Origin: an uncultured Robinsoniella sp.
GTDB lineage: Bacteria; Bacillota; Clostridia; Lachnospirales; Lachnospiraceae
Reading direction: 5' to 3'
Length of the DNA stretch: 64,000 nucleotides
Assembly: GCA_900540475.1 (NCBI GenBank)
Contig: UQGG01000014.1
Span: 1-64,000 of the forward strand
Shown here: positions 1-9,701 of the stretch, piece by piece
How positions within the stretch are numbered: the first letter of the stretch is position 1
Layout of the letters: the number at the start of each line of letters is the position of its first letter
Notes under the pieces: generated by a model
What the model was told of the DNA's origin: nothing
The model's input: the letters and a program-made list of their open reading frames with translations, nothing else
Databases searched by the model: none
Program-made: the position numbers and the translations under genes

Positions 1-3000
1 GATCCAACTGTTCCCTGGAAACCGGCTCTCTCTGTAATGATGTGTAGATGCTCTTAGTGATTTCACCGTTTACTTCTAGTGTACCAGTCAAATCCATGTA
101 TCCATCTGCAGATACGGTATAGGTGTAAGCACCTGCCGGCAGCAGATAACTACCGTCTGCTTCCGCTTCCTGACCTGATACAGACACTGACGCATCCTGA
201 GGATCTGCCTCGAACAGGACTCTTGTAACCTCTGCGCTTGTCTGGAATCCTCTGACCTCTACATTATCGATATAAGCAGCATTTTCACCTGCTTTTCCTG
301 AGAAGGAGAAGTAGAGACCTCCGCCTCCGTTTAAGCCGCTGGCATCACGTTCTGCCATCCAGTTTTCCGGCTCTTCCAAATCCTTATTCCATATTTTTAT
401 TGCCATATGGCTGCTGGATGTCTGCATTTTCACCTTATACCAGGTATTCGGCTGTACTGGATAATCATCATTACTGATTCCAGTTATATTGTTTGCATTG
501 CCATTTACATTCTGCTGAAGAAGAATTCCACCCCAGCCAGGCAGAATCGGATATGCATACATACTGTCCGGGCTCAGATTCTGAAAATAGTTGCTTGGGT
601 AGAGACCTTCCAGGCCTCCCAGTGGGTTTTGATACAGATAGTCAAAGGTCATCACTGTATTTTCCCAGTTATCCCTGCGTATCAGCCTGACATCCTGTCC
701 GATTCCATTTAATTTCAGAAGTTTGCCTGCTTCCTGTTCCTCAATTTCAATTGCATCTCCGTTAACAGCGGTATACCCTTTTGTATCCAGATCAGTTAGT
801 TTACCTGCTTCATAGTCTTCAAAGTTATCTTCAAATATAAGATCTCCCGGCTGTAAATCTACCGTAAAACGGATGGTTTTGGTTTTTTCTGTATTTCCTG
901 CTCTGTCCACTGCGCGGTAAGACAGTACATAGTCTCCGTTTAATCCAAATAAAAGTGGTTCTGTATAGGAAATAAATTCTCCGTCATTCAGCCTGTACTC
1001 AATATCCGCTATTCCTGATTCGTTATCTTCCGCAGATAAAGCTGCCTGAACCTGGCTGTTATAGATTTCTTTATTTTCCGTATTCCGATTTCCGGTGAGT
1101 ACGGCTGTCGTTACGGGTGCCTCACGGTCAGCTGATACGTCCTCTGTCACGCCTGACTGATATCCATACATACTCAGGTTATCAATGCTTGCCTTTTCCC
1201 CGTCCCTTAAACTGGTCAGCTGCACCATCAGGCCGCCTTTATCTAATCCTGAGAACGTGGTTGAAGAAGTCCATAAAGAGGGTTCCGGCTTTCCTTTCTC
1301 CCATACCTTAACTTTCATCTCCTGTCCTACTATGGCAATTTTCGTACTGTACCAGGTTCCCACATGATAGCTGTATTTACCACCGCCGCCAGGTCCGTTC
1401 AGACTGCCGTCCACATACTGCTGGTAACCCAGCCCATTGGTGTAATTAGGCGTAAGAAGAACCAGATACATATTGCCGTGGTCTTTGAATCTCGGTGAAA
1501 GGAAAAATCCTCCGAAATCATGTGGATTTACATCATAACGGAAATCCATGGATAACATGACATCCTGCCATTCCCCATTCTTTTCCAGACGGGCATCGGA
1601 GCCGCCTGATTTATTAATGCGCAGAAACTGGGTTCCGTCCTCATTTTCTTCAACGTATGCGCTGTCCATAATGGCTGTATAGCGGTTTGCAGCAGATTCC
1701 TGATCCGCTAATTTACCTGCTTCATAATCCTCAAAATCATCTCTAAACAACTCTTCCGTAAAATTGCCTACATTAATTTTCTTTGCATTACTCTGGATTC
1801 CACTGGCACTTTCTATATACACAGGTCCGCTTACGATACCTCCCGGCATACGCAGTAAAATCTTTTTTGCTGTCCAGCTGATGATATTACCGGACTGGGC
1901 ATCCAGATAAACCGGTCCGTCGGTTCCGCTCAGTACCACTCTTCCTGTTTCGCTGCCAAAGTTACCTTCCAGCATCACTTTATCGCCAGAAGAAATAAAT
2001 TCCGGAGCAGTAAGTTTATTTAATTCAATGGGAATAATAATTTCTCCGCTGTCTTCCTGCACTCCGGCATTTGCTGCGACCTCCTCCGGGTAACGGCTGT
2101 TATCCGGTGATATCCCGTAAAAATTATTGCCGCCGTCCACATAATGGTCTGCCTTATACCCATAGGTATGCTCACGTACATTGTGATTCAGATCTACCTG
2201 GACATTATATGTAATATTTTGATCCACGGTCATTCCGCCGCTGCCCTCATCCAGGTATATACCCCCCGGCCAGCCCACATTGTCATGAATTAAATTTCCT
2301 TTGATGCTGCTGCCCGGCATATCTCCAAGTGTGTAAATGCCTGCCCCGTCGTGAAGTTTCATCATACACATGGAAACATCATTATTTTCTATTATATTGT
2401 TCCTGGAAACTGCCGCATCCCCAAGAGGAAATACCGGATACGCTGCCGGTGTCTCATTATCCGGTGTACCGTCCGGTTTATACCGTCCGCCCTGATCCCA
2501 GAATCCCCAGCCCCAGCCTACGGAGATACCCGAATAAGCCACGTCACGAATTGTATTATTGGTAATAACAGTTCCGTCGGTATATCCTGCCACAACTGCA
2601 ATACTGCCTTTGTATTCCGTACCGATTCCATTGAAATAATTATTTGTTATTGTATTGTCTTTAACAATCAGACGTTCATCATGGGGCGTCTGATTTTTAA
2701 TATGCTTCTCAATGGTATCTCCCGGCATCAGAGGATGGGCTTCGGTGATGCTGACACCCCCTACCAGTACACCTCCTGCTGAGATATCTTTAAATACACT
2801 GTTCTGAACTGTATTTCCAACAGAGCCATCCAGCATATTGATTCCGGCTGAGCCCAGGTTCTGGAACGTACAGCGGTCAAAGGTAATTCCCTTTGCCATC
2901 TTAGTTACAATTGCCGCTCCCGGTGCCAGAGAATATGCATGCATATTAAAGTCTTCTCTGGGATCATGGGCAAAATTCGCCTGCTGCTCAGGCCATCCCT

Positions 3001-4015
3001 TTGAACTGGGATAGAGCCAGGTATTATAGGAAAAACCAAAGCCTTCAAAACTGATATCAGATACGCTTTCATCCAGGGTTCCCTCCAGTGTAATTAAATT
3101 TTCCACACTTGGAATAATGGCCTGTGTCTGGCTCATATCCTGTCCTGCTTTTGGCATATAGTAGATCTTCTTTTCCTGACTGTCAAAGTACCATTCCCCC
3201 GGTTCATCCAACAGTTCATAGGCATTTTCCACATAATCAGGGCCTCTGTTAATCTGGACTCCCCCGGCAATCTGTCCGGTTTTAAAGGAATCCCATTCCA
3301 TTTCTATAAAACTGTTGTTATCATCCAGTTTAGTAATTGATGTTACAGGTGAAATCCGGTGCGCCCAGCTGATATCCCATATAAATTCAATATTGCCGGG
3401 ATTCCTCCAGTTCAGAATATCCGTATTTGCGCAGCGAAAGCCCGTATAAGCGTCATGGTTTCCATTGTAAGTAGTATACGTGGTTTTCTCTCCGCTCCGG
3501 ACCATTTCGCCTTTAATTTTCCCTTTTGCCCGGACAGCCATTTCTCCATCCACATAAAACTGTCTGGTATTCTCAATGTCTGCATCCGCTGCCAGAAGAC
3601 CCGGACGATCTGCATCATTTGCGTCTTCCCACCCGTTCACCTGCAGCCCGGATGTAATTACCGCTTTTCCGGGATCTACGGCCTTGTAAATTACTTTATA
3701 ACCATTACTTGCCGAATCTTCCTGGTTAAATGCAACCGTACTGTCCAAAAGATATTCTCCGTCTTCAAAATAGACAACAATATCTCCTGTCATATGATCA
3801 TTTAATTCCTGAACCGCCTGTCTTGCCTCGTCCATACTGGCATAGGGCGCATCCTCAGATCCATCTCCTTTTCCAGGCTCTGCGCCGGCTGAAACATAAA
3901 TCTCCGCCATTACCTGGCTGCCGCTTACTTCTGCCTGCTCAGCCATAGCAACTCCCGGAACAGAACTTACCAACATTGCTACGGATAGCAAACCTGCAAC
4001 TAACTTTTTCCTCAT
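1..4015 (-). CDS. secreted multidomain right-handed beta-helix protein, GH141-like (3' end cut by window)
   Basis: This reading frame is open from an ATG at 4015 to the window edge, giving about 1338 residues with the C-terminus missing. An AAAAAAGGAGGAAAGG ribosome site precedes the ATG. The N-terminus is a signal peptide (MRKK, a hydrophobic core, cleavage near AMA). Residues ~35-660 resemble beta-helix glycoside hydrolases: an IYVSAGAEPGKGDGSEDAPY opening, a right-handed helix from ~315 with repeated NxxxNN turns, and a GWPGGIYLDEGS segment typical of GH141-like proteins. An IPT/TIG-like domain (~665-745) follows, then two laminin-G-like domains, each opening with a DxFEDYEAGKL motif (~757-957 and ~1062-1258), with an OmpL47/Ig-like domain between them and a PEGA-like domain at the end. 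It is the last visible gene of the mannosidase operon, 34 bases after the HAD gene. GH141 members include fucosidases and xylanases, so the substrate is unknown. It probably acts outside the cell on complex glycans. Confidence 0.8.
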   Translation of the reverse strand, partial: MRKKLVAGLLSVAMLVSSVPGVAMAEQAEVSGSQVMAEIYVSAGAEPGKGDGSEDAPYASMDEARQAVQELNDHMTGDIVVYFEDGEYLLDSTVAFNQEDSASNGYKVIYKAVDPGKAVITSGLQVNGWEDANDADRPGLLAADADIENTRQFYVDGEMAVRAKGKIKGEMVRSGEKTTYTTYNGNHDAYTGFRCANTDILNWRNPGNIEFIWDISWAHRISPVTSITKLDDNNSFIEMEWDSFKTGQIAGGVQINRGPDYVENAYELLDEPGEWYFDSQEKKIYYMPKAGQDMSQTQAIIPSVENLITLEGTLDESVSDISFEGFGFSYNTWLYPSSKGWPEQQANFAHDPREDFNMHAYSLAPGAAIVTKMAKGITFDRCTFQNLGSAGINMLDGSVGNTVQNSVFKDISAGGVLVGGVSITEAHPLMPGDTIEKHIKNQTPHDERLIVKDNTITNNYFNGIGTEYKGSIAVVAGYTDGTVITNNTIRDVAYSGISVGWGWGFWDQGGRYKPDGTPDNETPAAYPVFPLGDAAVSRNNIIENNDVSMCMMKLHDGAGIYTLGDMPGSSIKGNLIHDNVGWPGGIYLDEGSGGMTVDQNITYNVQVDLNHNVREHTYGYKADHYVDGGNNFYGISPDNSRYPEEVAANAGVQEDSGEIIIPIELNKLTAPEFISSGDKVMLEGNFGSETGRVVLSGTDGPVYLDAQSGNIISWTAKKILLRMPGGIVSGPVYIESASGIQSNAKKINVGNFTEELFRDDFEDYEAGKLADQESAANRYTAIMDSAYVEENEDGTQFLRINKSGGSDARLEKNGEWQDVMLSMDFRYDVNPHDFGGFFLSPRFKDHGNMYLVLLTPNYTNGLGYQQYVDGSLNGPGGGGKYSYHVGTWYSTKIAIVGQEMKVKVWEKGKPEPSLWTSSTTFSGLDKGGLMVQLTSLRDGEKASIDNLSMYGYQSGVTEDVSADREAPVTTAVLTGNRNTENKEIYNSQVQAALSAEDNESGIADIEYRLNDGEFISYTEPLLFGLNGDYVLSYRAVDRAGNTEKTKTIRFTVDLQPGDLIFEDNFEDYEAGKLTDLDTKGYTAVNGDAIEIEEQEAGKLLKLNGIGQDVRLIRRDNWENTVMTFDYLYQNPLGGLEGLYPSNYFQNLSPDSMYAYPILPGWGGILLQQNVNGNANNITGISNDDYPVQPNTWYKVKMQTSSSHMAIKIWNKDLEEPENWMAERDASGLNGGGGLYFSFSGKAGENAAYIDNVEVRGFQTSAEVTRVLFEADPQDASVSVSGQEAEADGSYLLPAGAYTYTVSADGYMDLTGTLEVNGEITKSIYTSLQREPVSREQLD

Positions 4016-4049
4016 AAACCTTTCCTCCTTTTTTAAAACCTGATACTGG

Positions 4050-5036
4050 TTATCTACCTGTAATCAGTGGCAGTGCATCGCACAAATTATCATACTCTTT
4101 CAGACACAGCCCGCTGACGCCCGCTTTTTCTATATTTCCACCTCCTATTCCGATAACAGAAAATCCCGCCAGCCGAAGGGATAGCACCCCGGCGGAAGAA
4201 TCCTCCATTCCAATAATCCGTGTTTTTTCCTCCGGCAGAATTCCAAGTCCAACTCTAGCGGTCTCCGCATACAGCCACGGGTGAGGCTTCATAGCAAGTT
4301 CACTGAGCGTACCTGCCTGTCCCTGTCTGAAAGCAGTTCCTGCGGTGATAATGGAATCATAGAACTCAAACGGATCTCCCATTCCCATAACATCAAAAGC
4401 GGATACTATCTCAGGTATAGCCTTATTGTAAAGACCGGAAGTTACCAGCCCGATTTTAATTTTTTTCTCCTTCAGTTCCAGAAGGAAGTCCTTCAAACCG
4501 GGAGAGGGAACAAAAGCTCCCTTTTTCCCCTGGCCCTTCATAATCTTCTGCATCTCATCTTCTACAATTTCATAGTAAAAGGTTCTGGCTTCTTCCACCT
4601 TCTGATCTGGACAATACTTTGTAATGCAATACTGTAAATGTTCGGAAACCGAATGTCCGGAGACAAATGGCTCGTCCTCATCTGCCAGAGAAAAACCCGT
4701 ATCTCCCATCAATCTCTGTATGGTCTTCTCGATAATCCACATCCAAAATTGCTCGCTTCTTACACTGGTGCCATCCAGATCCATGAGCAGGGCTTTCGCC
4801 GGTCCTTCAAATACCGGCTCCGTCATGGGATAGATTGCGGGATACCCCATTAAAGACTTTACATAACATAAGGTCTTATCCTCATACACGGCAAATTCTG
4901 TCTTACCGTCTTTCGTCCCCAGAATCTCCTTTACCCCATCTTTTCCAGCTATAAAAGGTCCTCCTTCACTGGCCTCAAGCTGCTTAAAATCATTTATATT
5001 TTTTACCGTTCCAATTCCGGGAATCCATTTTTCCAT
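4050..5036 (-). CDS. HAD-superfamily hydrolase (phosphatase/phosphomutase-like)
   Basis: This 328-residue protein has an N-terminal extension of about 80 residues followed by a HAD fold. Motif I is LLMDLDGTS (nucleophile and acid Asp), motif II is GLVTSG, motif III is the Lys in MKPHPWLY, and motif IV is IIGMEDSSAG. The helical cap lies between motifs I and II, as in subfamily I beta-phosphoglucomutase-like enzymes. The nucleophile is followed by DGT, which occurs in both phosphatases and mutases, so the reaction cannot be told. The N-terminal extension is unusual for the family. The gene lies 50 bases after the GH38 gene and 34 before the beta-helix gene on the same strand. It may act on a sugar phosphate produced by the operon, which is an inference. 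Confidence 0.75.
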   Translation of the reverse strand: MEKWIPGIGTVKNINDFKQLEASEGGPFIAGKDGVKEILGTKDGKTEFAVYEDKTLCYVKSLMGYPAIYPMTEPVFEGPAKALLMDLDGTSVRSEQFWMWIIEKTIQRLMGDTGFSLADEDEPFVSGHSVSEHLQYCITKYCPDQKVEEARTFYYEIVEDEMQKIMKGQGKKGAFVPSPGLKDFLLELKEKKIKIGLVTSGLYNKAIPEIVSAFDVMGMGDPFEFYDSIITAGTAFRQGQAGTLSELAMKPHPWLYAETARVGLGILPEEKTRIIGMEDSSAGVLSLRLAGFSVIGIGGGNIEKAGVSGLCLKEYDNLCDALPLITGR

Positions 5037-5086
5037 TTATACGGCATCCTTTCTGTTCCTTATATTTTGTTTTAAATTGCCCATCC

Positions 5087-7888
5087 CTACAGGACAATTT
5101 CTAATGTCATAATTTTATCCGGTTCCAATAACAGTTTCATACCGGTACCATCATAAGAAACAGCATTGATTCTTTCTTCCTTCATATTGACCAGATAGGC
5201 TTCTTTAACAGGCCTGTCAAATATTACGGCTGCTTCTTTTGCTTCTGTACACGGATTGTAAATGCGAAGAATGATGCTATCCCTGTCTTCCCCCATCTTG
5301 ATGCAGGAAGCCTGGGCGCCTCTGACTTCAAAAAAGCTCTTTTCACCCGGTAAGAATCCTGTTTTGTCAACATCGGTACTAAACTGCACCGGCAGAACGG
5401 GAATTCTCTGGCGCCTGCTCTCTTCGTGCATTTCGGCTTCTTCCCAGCTGCCACTGTGTACCATTAACCCATAGCGGTATTCCATTTCCTCCTGAAGCTG
5501 TCCGCCCTCCTGTGACGGATAGGATGACCCGCTGCGGAACTCAGTACAGATCATATTTCTTACTGCCCGGAATAACGTACAGGACAGATATCCCGGACGG
5601 GAAGCATCATATTCCAGAAATTCCTGGGATACAACTCCAAATCCCTGTTTTCCATCACAGATATCTGTAAATCCCTGCATAGGCAGCTTGTCCATCTCCG
5701 TATAGCGAAGTCCGTTTTCTTCTGTGTCTGCAGTGGCATTTCTATAATCCACACAGAAGTGCCCTCCTGCAGATGCACCTTTTGCAAAGACATTTGATTC
5801 AAAGTTAACGGAAAGTCTGTGGTCTTTTGCCGTATTTTTTACCCTCATTACCACATCCAGCTTTTTCGCACCTTTTTTTAACAGGTAACGGACCGAAACC
5901 AGAAGGTCTGTCATTTCACTGCTTCTCTTGCTCTCTCCCTGTATTCCTGCTTCCGGACGAACGGCAAATGCAGGGACACCAAACCGATAAGAAACGCAGA
6001 TACTGGTCTGAAGAGGTGTGTTTTCTTCCATCCAGATATTTGCAGAGACTCCGCGGCTTGAGAATGTCCGGTCATGATAAGGCGGGTAATGAATCCAGTA
6101 ATCCCCGATATCTCCGCCGCTTTCCAGATAATTGAGTTCTCCTGTTTCAAATCCTGTTTTCTTGTCCAGTAACTTCACCGTACCATTCGGCTGTACGCTG
6201 GCTTTCAGGTATTCATTTTCCATCACACAGGCACTGATTCCCAGCTCTCTGCCATCACTCATACGGGTTGCTGGCCAGAATTTCTGCTTTCTGGCAAATT
6301 TCTGCTTTGGCACCAGTTTTACTGTTTTATATCCTCCAGCCGGAATTTCACCTGTTTCCAGAATGATTTCATGTCGGTCCGCATAGAAGGGTTCCGGTCT
6401 GGTATGGCGGCTGACTGCAGGTGTAACGGTCTCCTTTCTGGAAATGTGAGCACTTTCCAGTTTTTCTCCATTCATACCATATACATCAAAATCCCATATA
6501 CTCTGTTCCTCCGGGGTATCGATAACCAGTTCAACCACTTCATTTCGTTTTTCAGGAAGTGGATTAACAAGAAGGACTAAAATGTCCTCTTTTTGAAACC
6601 CATCTGCGGATATATTGGCTGCAATATGGCGGATAACCTGATCATTGACACATTCCGACAATTCCGTACACTGGTCCAGACGGTACATTACATCCCTGAC
6701 CGTTTTTTCCTGCACTACGCCGTTAATGCTGTCATGAGACTGGGAACCCAGCAGATAATCTCTGGCTCTGTCCAGGTAATTGCGGTGATCATGCATTCCC
6801 ATCATGATTCCTGCTACAGACAGGGGTTCTGCCATATCCATCAGGAGGCTCTCGGCCCTTTTATTTTTTCTTTTTACAGGATAGCGTGTCATCAGTGCAT
6901 TGGCGGAAACAGATGGTGCCGGACCATCCCTTAACTCCCCTTTTATCACTCTCAGGTCTTCCCCCGCCAGCTTATCCTTTAAAAGTGCCCCATAGTCTTC
7001 CATACTTATATGGGAAAGTGTAATACCTTCCTCTTTTAATGCTTTATTAATTTTTTCTATTAATTCAGGCAGCTTTGTCTGGGCACAGGTAGAATCTGAG
7101 CCATCCATCAAAACGCGGTCATTTTCCAGTCTGCTGGATTTCATGGCATTCCAGGAGTAAAGAGCAAGCTCTTTCAAATTTTCCTCATGAACCTCTTCCC
7201 GGTGGCTGAGCATGAAGAAATCCTGTTCACTTCCTGTTTTATCTGCTCTGTGATAGAGCTTTGTATTTCCATAGTCATAACGGAACTCATCCGATTTATA
7301 TGCTCTTTTGCTCATGGCTTCCATATAGGTATTCATATAGAAATTGGCACGGGCATCCTCACCAAGTCTGGTTGCAAGTACCTGCGTGCCATCTTTTCCT
7401 TCCCAGATAAATTCACTTTCCGGTGCTTTTTTCTCGTTCACTCTTTTTGCCACAATGACTAAATCAATCCCAAATCCTTTATATATCTGGGGAAACTGGC
7501 TGGGCTGTCCCCATCCGAAAGACTCATAGCCCACATTCAGTTTATGTCCATACTCCGCGCAGACCTGGTCTCCCTTCAGAAGATTTCTCACAAGACTTTC
7601 CCCGCTTACCGGATAGAGATCCGGCAGGGTGTACCAGGGTCCGATTAACAGCCTCTTGTCCCGGATGTGCTTTTCCAGACGCTCCCTGTTCTCCGGACGG
7701 ACCATTAGGTAATCTTCTAAAAATACGCTCTGTCCGTCAAACAGAAAACTTACATAATCCTGTCTTGTATCCAGCATGTCCAGCAGTTCATCCAGCATTT
7801 CTGCCAGATAAATTCTGCTTTCCCAGATTGGGTATCTCCATTCCCTGTCCCAGTGGGTATGAGTAACTACATAACCTTTTTTATCCAT
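5087..7888 (-). CDS. GH38-family alpha-mannosidase-like glycosidase
   Basis: The 933-residue product starts at an ATG at 7888 behind AAAAAGGAG, 20 bases after the upstream permease stop. A longer in-frame start at 8023 would overlap the permease and has no support. The N-terminus VVTHTHWDREW carries the GH38 metal-site signature (His and Asp around residues 10-14). A GH38 catalytic domain (~5-270), a three-helix middle domain (~280-370, HDHRNYLDRARDYLLGSQSH with the conserved late His) and a C-terminal beta-sandwich follow. No signal peptide is seen, so it should be cytoplasmic and act on imported mannosides. In classical members the nucleophile is the Asp of DxFG. Here the matching segment reads GYESFGWGQPSQFPQIY, with Glu122 in that place, so activity or substrate may differ. 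It sits directly after the ABC transporter genes. Confidence 0.85.
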   Translation of the reverse strand: MDKKGYVVTHTHWDREWRYPIWESRIYLAEMLDELLDMLDTRQDYVSFLFDGQSVFLEDYLMVRPENRERLEKHIRDKRLLIGPWYTLPDLYPVSGESLVRNLLKGDQVCAEYGHKLNVGYESFGWGQPSQFPQIYKGFGIDLVIVAKRVNEKKAPESEFIWEGKDGTQVLATRLGEDARANFYMNTYMEAMSKRAYKSDEFRYDYGNTKLYHRADKTGSEQDFFMLSHREEVHEENLKELALYSWNAMKSSRLENDRVLMDGSDSTCAQTKLPELIEKINKALKEEGITLSHISMEDYGALLKDKLAGEDLRVIKGELRDGPAPSVSANALMTRYPVKRKNKRAESLLMDMAEPLSVAGIMMGMHDHRNYLDRARDYLLGSQSHDSINGVVQEKTVRDVMYRLDQCTELSECVNDQVIRHIAANISADGFQKEDILVLLVNPLPEKRNEVVELVIDTPEEQSIWDFDVYGMNGEKLESAHISRKETVTPAVSRHTRPEPFYADRHEIILETGEIPAGGYKTVKLVPKQKFARKQKFWPATRMSDGRELGISACVMENEYLKASVQPNGTVKLLDKKTGFETGELNYLESGGDIGDYWIHYPPYHDRTFSSRGVSANIWMEENTPLQTSICVSYRFGVPAFAVRPEAGIQGESKRSSEMTDLLVSVRYLLKKGAKKLDVVMRVKNTAKDHRLSVNFESNVFAKGASAGGHFCVDYRNATADTEENGLRYTEMDKLPMQGFTDICDGKQGFGVVSQEFLEYDASRPGYLSCTLFRAVRNMICTEFRSGSSYPSQEGGQLQEEMEYRYGLMVHSGSWEEAEMHEESRRQRIPVLPVQFSTDVDKTGFLPGEKSFFEVRGAQASCIKMGEDRDSIILRIYNPCTEAKEAAVIFDRPVKEAYLVNMKEERINAVSYDGTGMKLLLEPDKIMTLEIVL

Positions 7889-7908
7889 ATACGAATACTC
7901 CTTTTTAT

Positions 7909-8745
7909 TTAGCCTTTCAGCGCTCCCATAGTCAGGCCGCTGACAAAATTTTTCTGGGCACACAGGTATGCGATAATAACCGGCATTGCCGCAAAGAATA
8001 CATAAGCGAATACAATTCCCCAATTTGCAGAATGGGGGCCAATTGCTGTGTAAATACCTACAGTGATCGTCCTTACCTGTCCCAGCAGCAGCGGAGTCTG
8101 AAAGTCATTCCAGATTCCAAGTCCTACAAAGATTGCAATGGTTGCGGTACAGGGCCGCAGCAGCGGAAACAAAATGGACCAGAATATACGGAACCTGCTT
8201 GCCCCGTCAATGGATGCCGCTTCTTCCAGCTCCAGCGGAAGAGAATGTACATAATTGGTGTACATAAAAGAGGCGAATGAAATATTACCGGAGACAAATA
8301 CCAAAATCAGTATGGGCACTCCGAACGGAATTCCCATATTCCGCAGCAGAATGCACAGAGGCAGATATACAATAACATAAGGTACCATAATTCCAATAAG
8401 GAAATACACCCGAAGCATACGGGAGAGCCTGGACTTCACTCTTGCAAGGTAATATGCAGCCAGGGAAGATACAATTACGGTGATCACCGTTCCCGCTACC
8501 ATAAGGACAATGGAATTCGTATACATTTCCACTAAGTTCGTATTCGGACTTTTCAATACGCTGATAATATTTTCCATAGTCGGGGGAATGGGAAGTGTCA
8601 GCGGCTGATCCAGAATGATAGCGGAGTCCTTAAAGGTATTTGCAATTGCTATGTAAATAGGCAGAATCACGACGATTGCCAGAATAACCAGAAAAACGGT
8701 CTGAAAAATATTTACCGCCCTGGTTTTTATTTTCATGGAATGCAT
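7909..8745 (-). CDS. carbohydrate ABC transporter permease, CUT1 MalG type
   Basis: This is a 278-residue membrane protein with about six hydrophobic segments. It carries the MalG-type inner-membrane signature EEAASIDGASRFRIFWSILF (EAA loop, around residues 175-195), which contacts the ATPase subunit. It ends QKNFVSGLTMGALKG, the typical CUT1 permease C-terminus. The ATG at 8745 overlaps the stop codon of the partner permease (TAATG) and follows GGAGGTAGAG, which indicates translational coupling. Together with the upstream MalF-type permease and the binding lipoprotein it forms an importer. No ATPase gene is nearby, so it probably uses a shared MsmK-type ATPase encoded elsewhere, as is common in Firmicutes. 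Confidence 0.92.
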   Translation of the reverse strand: MHSMKIKTRAVNIFQTVFLVILAIVVILPIYIAIANTFKDSAIILDQPLTLPIPPTMENIISVLKSPNTNLVEMYTNSIVLMVAGTVITVIVSSLAAYYLARVKSRLSRMLRVYFLIGIMVPYVIVYLPLCILLRNMGIPFGVPILILVFVSGNISFASFMYTNYVHSLPLELEEAASIDGASRFRIFWSILFPLLRPCTATIAIFVGLGIWNDFQTPLLLGQVRTITVGIYTAIGPHSANWGIVFAYVFFAAMPVIIAYLCAQKNFVSGLTMGALKG

Positions 8746-9611
8746 TACATCTCTACCTCCTTTTTATTCATGGCACTTACAATAAAGATGGAGATTGCTC
8801 CGATTGCCAGAAATAATACAACCGAAATTGCGGAAGAGTAACCTACCATATTGTTGGAAAATCCCTGAGAGACAATATTATATACCACGGTTTCCGTATC
8901 GTATCCGGGACCTCCGTCTGTCATGATCTTCACTACGTCATACATACGAAGTTCATTGATAATGCTCATCAGAAAGCTTACCGACATTCCCGGTATAATC
9001 AGCGGAAGGGTTACATTGCGAAACTTTTTCCATCTGTTACCACCATCCACGGTACATGCCTCGTACAATTCATGAGGTACGGTCTGAAGCGCTGCAAGAT
9101 ACAGCATCATATGATAGCCAAGCGTTCTCCAGATTTCCACAATAATGATACACACAATTGCCGGTCCCTGACTCCCAAGCCAGTTTCCGATAAGCTGAGA
9201 CTGCCCCAGTCCTTCCATAATTCCATTGAGTACACCATTATACGAGAGGATACTTTTCCATACAAAGGAGATCGCCACGGTACTCAATACAAACGGAACA
9301 AAAAAGATAATCCGGAATACGTTACTTTTTGCAGAAGCCGTATTCACCAGCATTGCTAAAAATAAACCCAGTATATTTACAAGAACGACTACTACAATAG
9401 AAATAACAGCAGTATTTTTAACTGCATTTCCCAATCTGACATCCCGGAATACATTCAGATAATTCTCAAATCCCAGAAATTCCATTGCGTTGAATCCGTT
9501 CCACTTATTCAAACTGAAGTAAAAAGCCATAAAAATAGGTATTACAAGTAAAACTGTATAGATTATAAATGCCGGTGCGGCAAAGCCAAGAGACATTTTA
9601 CTTTTTTTCAT
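8745..9611 (-). CDS. sugar ABC transporter permease, CUT1 MalF/UgpA type
   Basis: This 288-residue integral membrane protein has about six transmembrane segments and the EAA-loop motif YEACTVDGGNRWKKFRNVTL (around residues 190-210). I chose the ATG at 9611 because GAGGTG lies six bases before it. The in-frame GTG at 9620 would overlap that site. The gene follows the binding-protein gene after a spacer of about 90 bases that holds a stem-loop, and overlaps the next permease by one base. It forms the channel of the importer with that permease. Confidence 0.92.
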   Translation of the reverse strand: MKKSKMSLGFAAPAFIIYTVLLVIPIFMAFYFSLNKWNGFNAMEFLGFENYLNVFRDVRLGNAVKNTAVISIVVVVLVNILGLFLAMLVNTASAKSNVFRIIFFVPFVLSTVAISFVWKSILSYNGVLNGIMEGLGQSQLIGNWLGSQGPAIVCIIIVEIWRTLGYHMMLYLAALQTVPHELYEACTVDGGNRWKKFRNVTLPLIIPGMSVSFLMSIINELRMYDVVKIMTDGGPGYDTETVVYNIVSQGFSNNMVGYSSAISVVLFLAIGAISIFIVSAMNKKEVEM

Positions 9612-9636
9612 TTTATACACCTCATTAGATTTCAGA

Positions 9637-9683
9637 AAAGCTGCTGCAAATCCACCTGTTTTGTTTGAATCTACAGCAGCCTT
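9637..9683 (-). promoter_or_regulatory. intercistronic stem-loop between binding-protein and permease genes
   Basis: Plus-strand arms at 9637-9652 (core AGCTGCTGC) and 9667-9683 (core GCAGCAGCC) form a long stem with G-U pairs on the leftward transcript, followed by only a short T run (TTTT). Such structures between binding-protein and permease genes often protect or partly terminate the message so that binding protein is made in excess. That role is inferred. Confidence 0.55.
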
Positions 9684-9701
9684 GTTTTATTCACATATTA
9701 T

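Noticed and set aside
3359..3805. A 148-residue plus-strand frame within the beta-helix gene
   Set aside because: The minus-strand frame is continuous for over 1300 codons with signal peptide and domain structure, so this one is a shadow.
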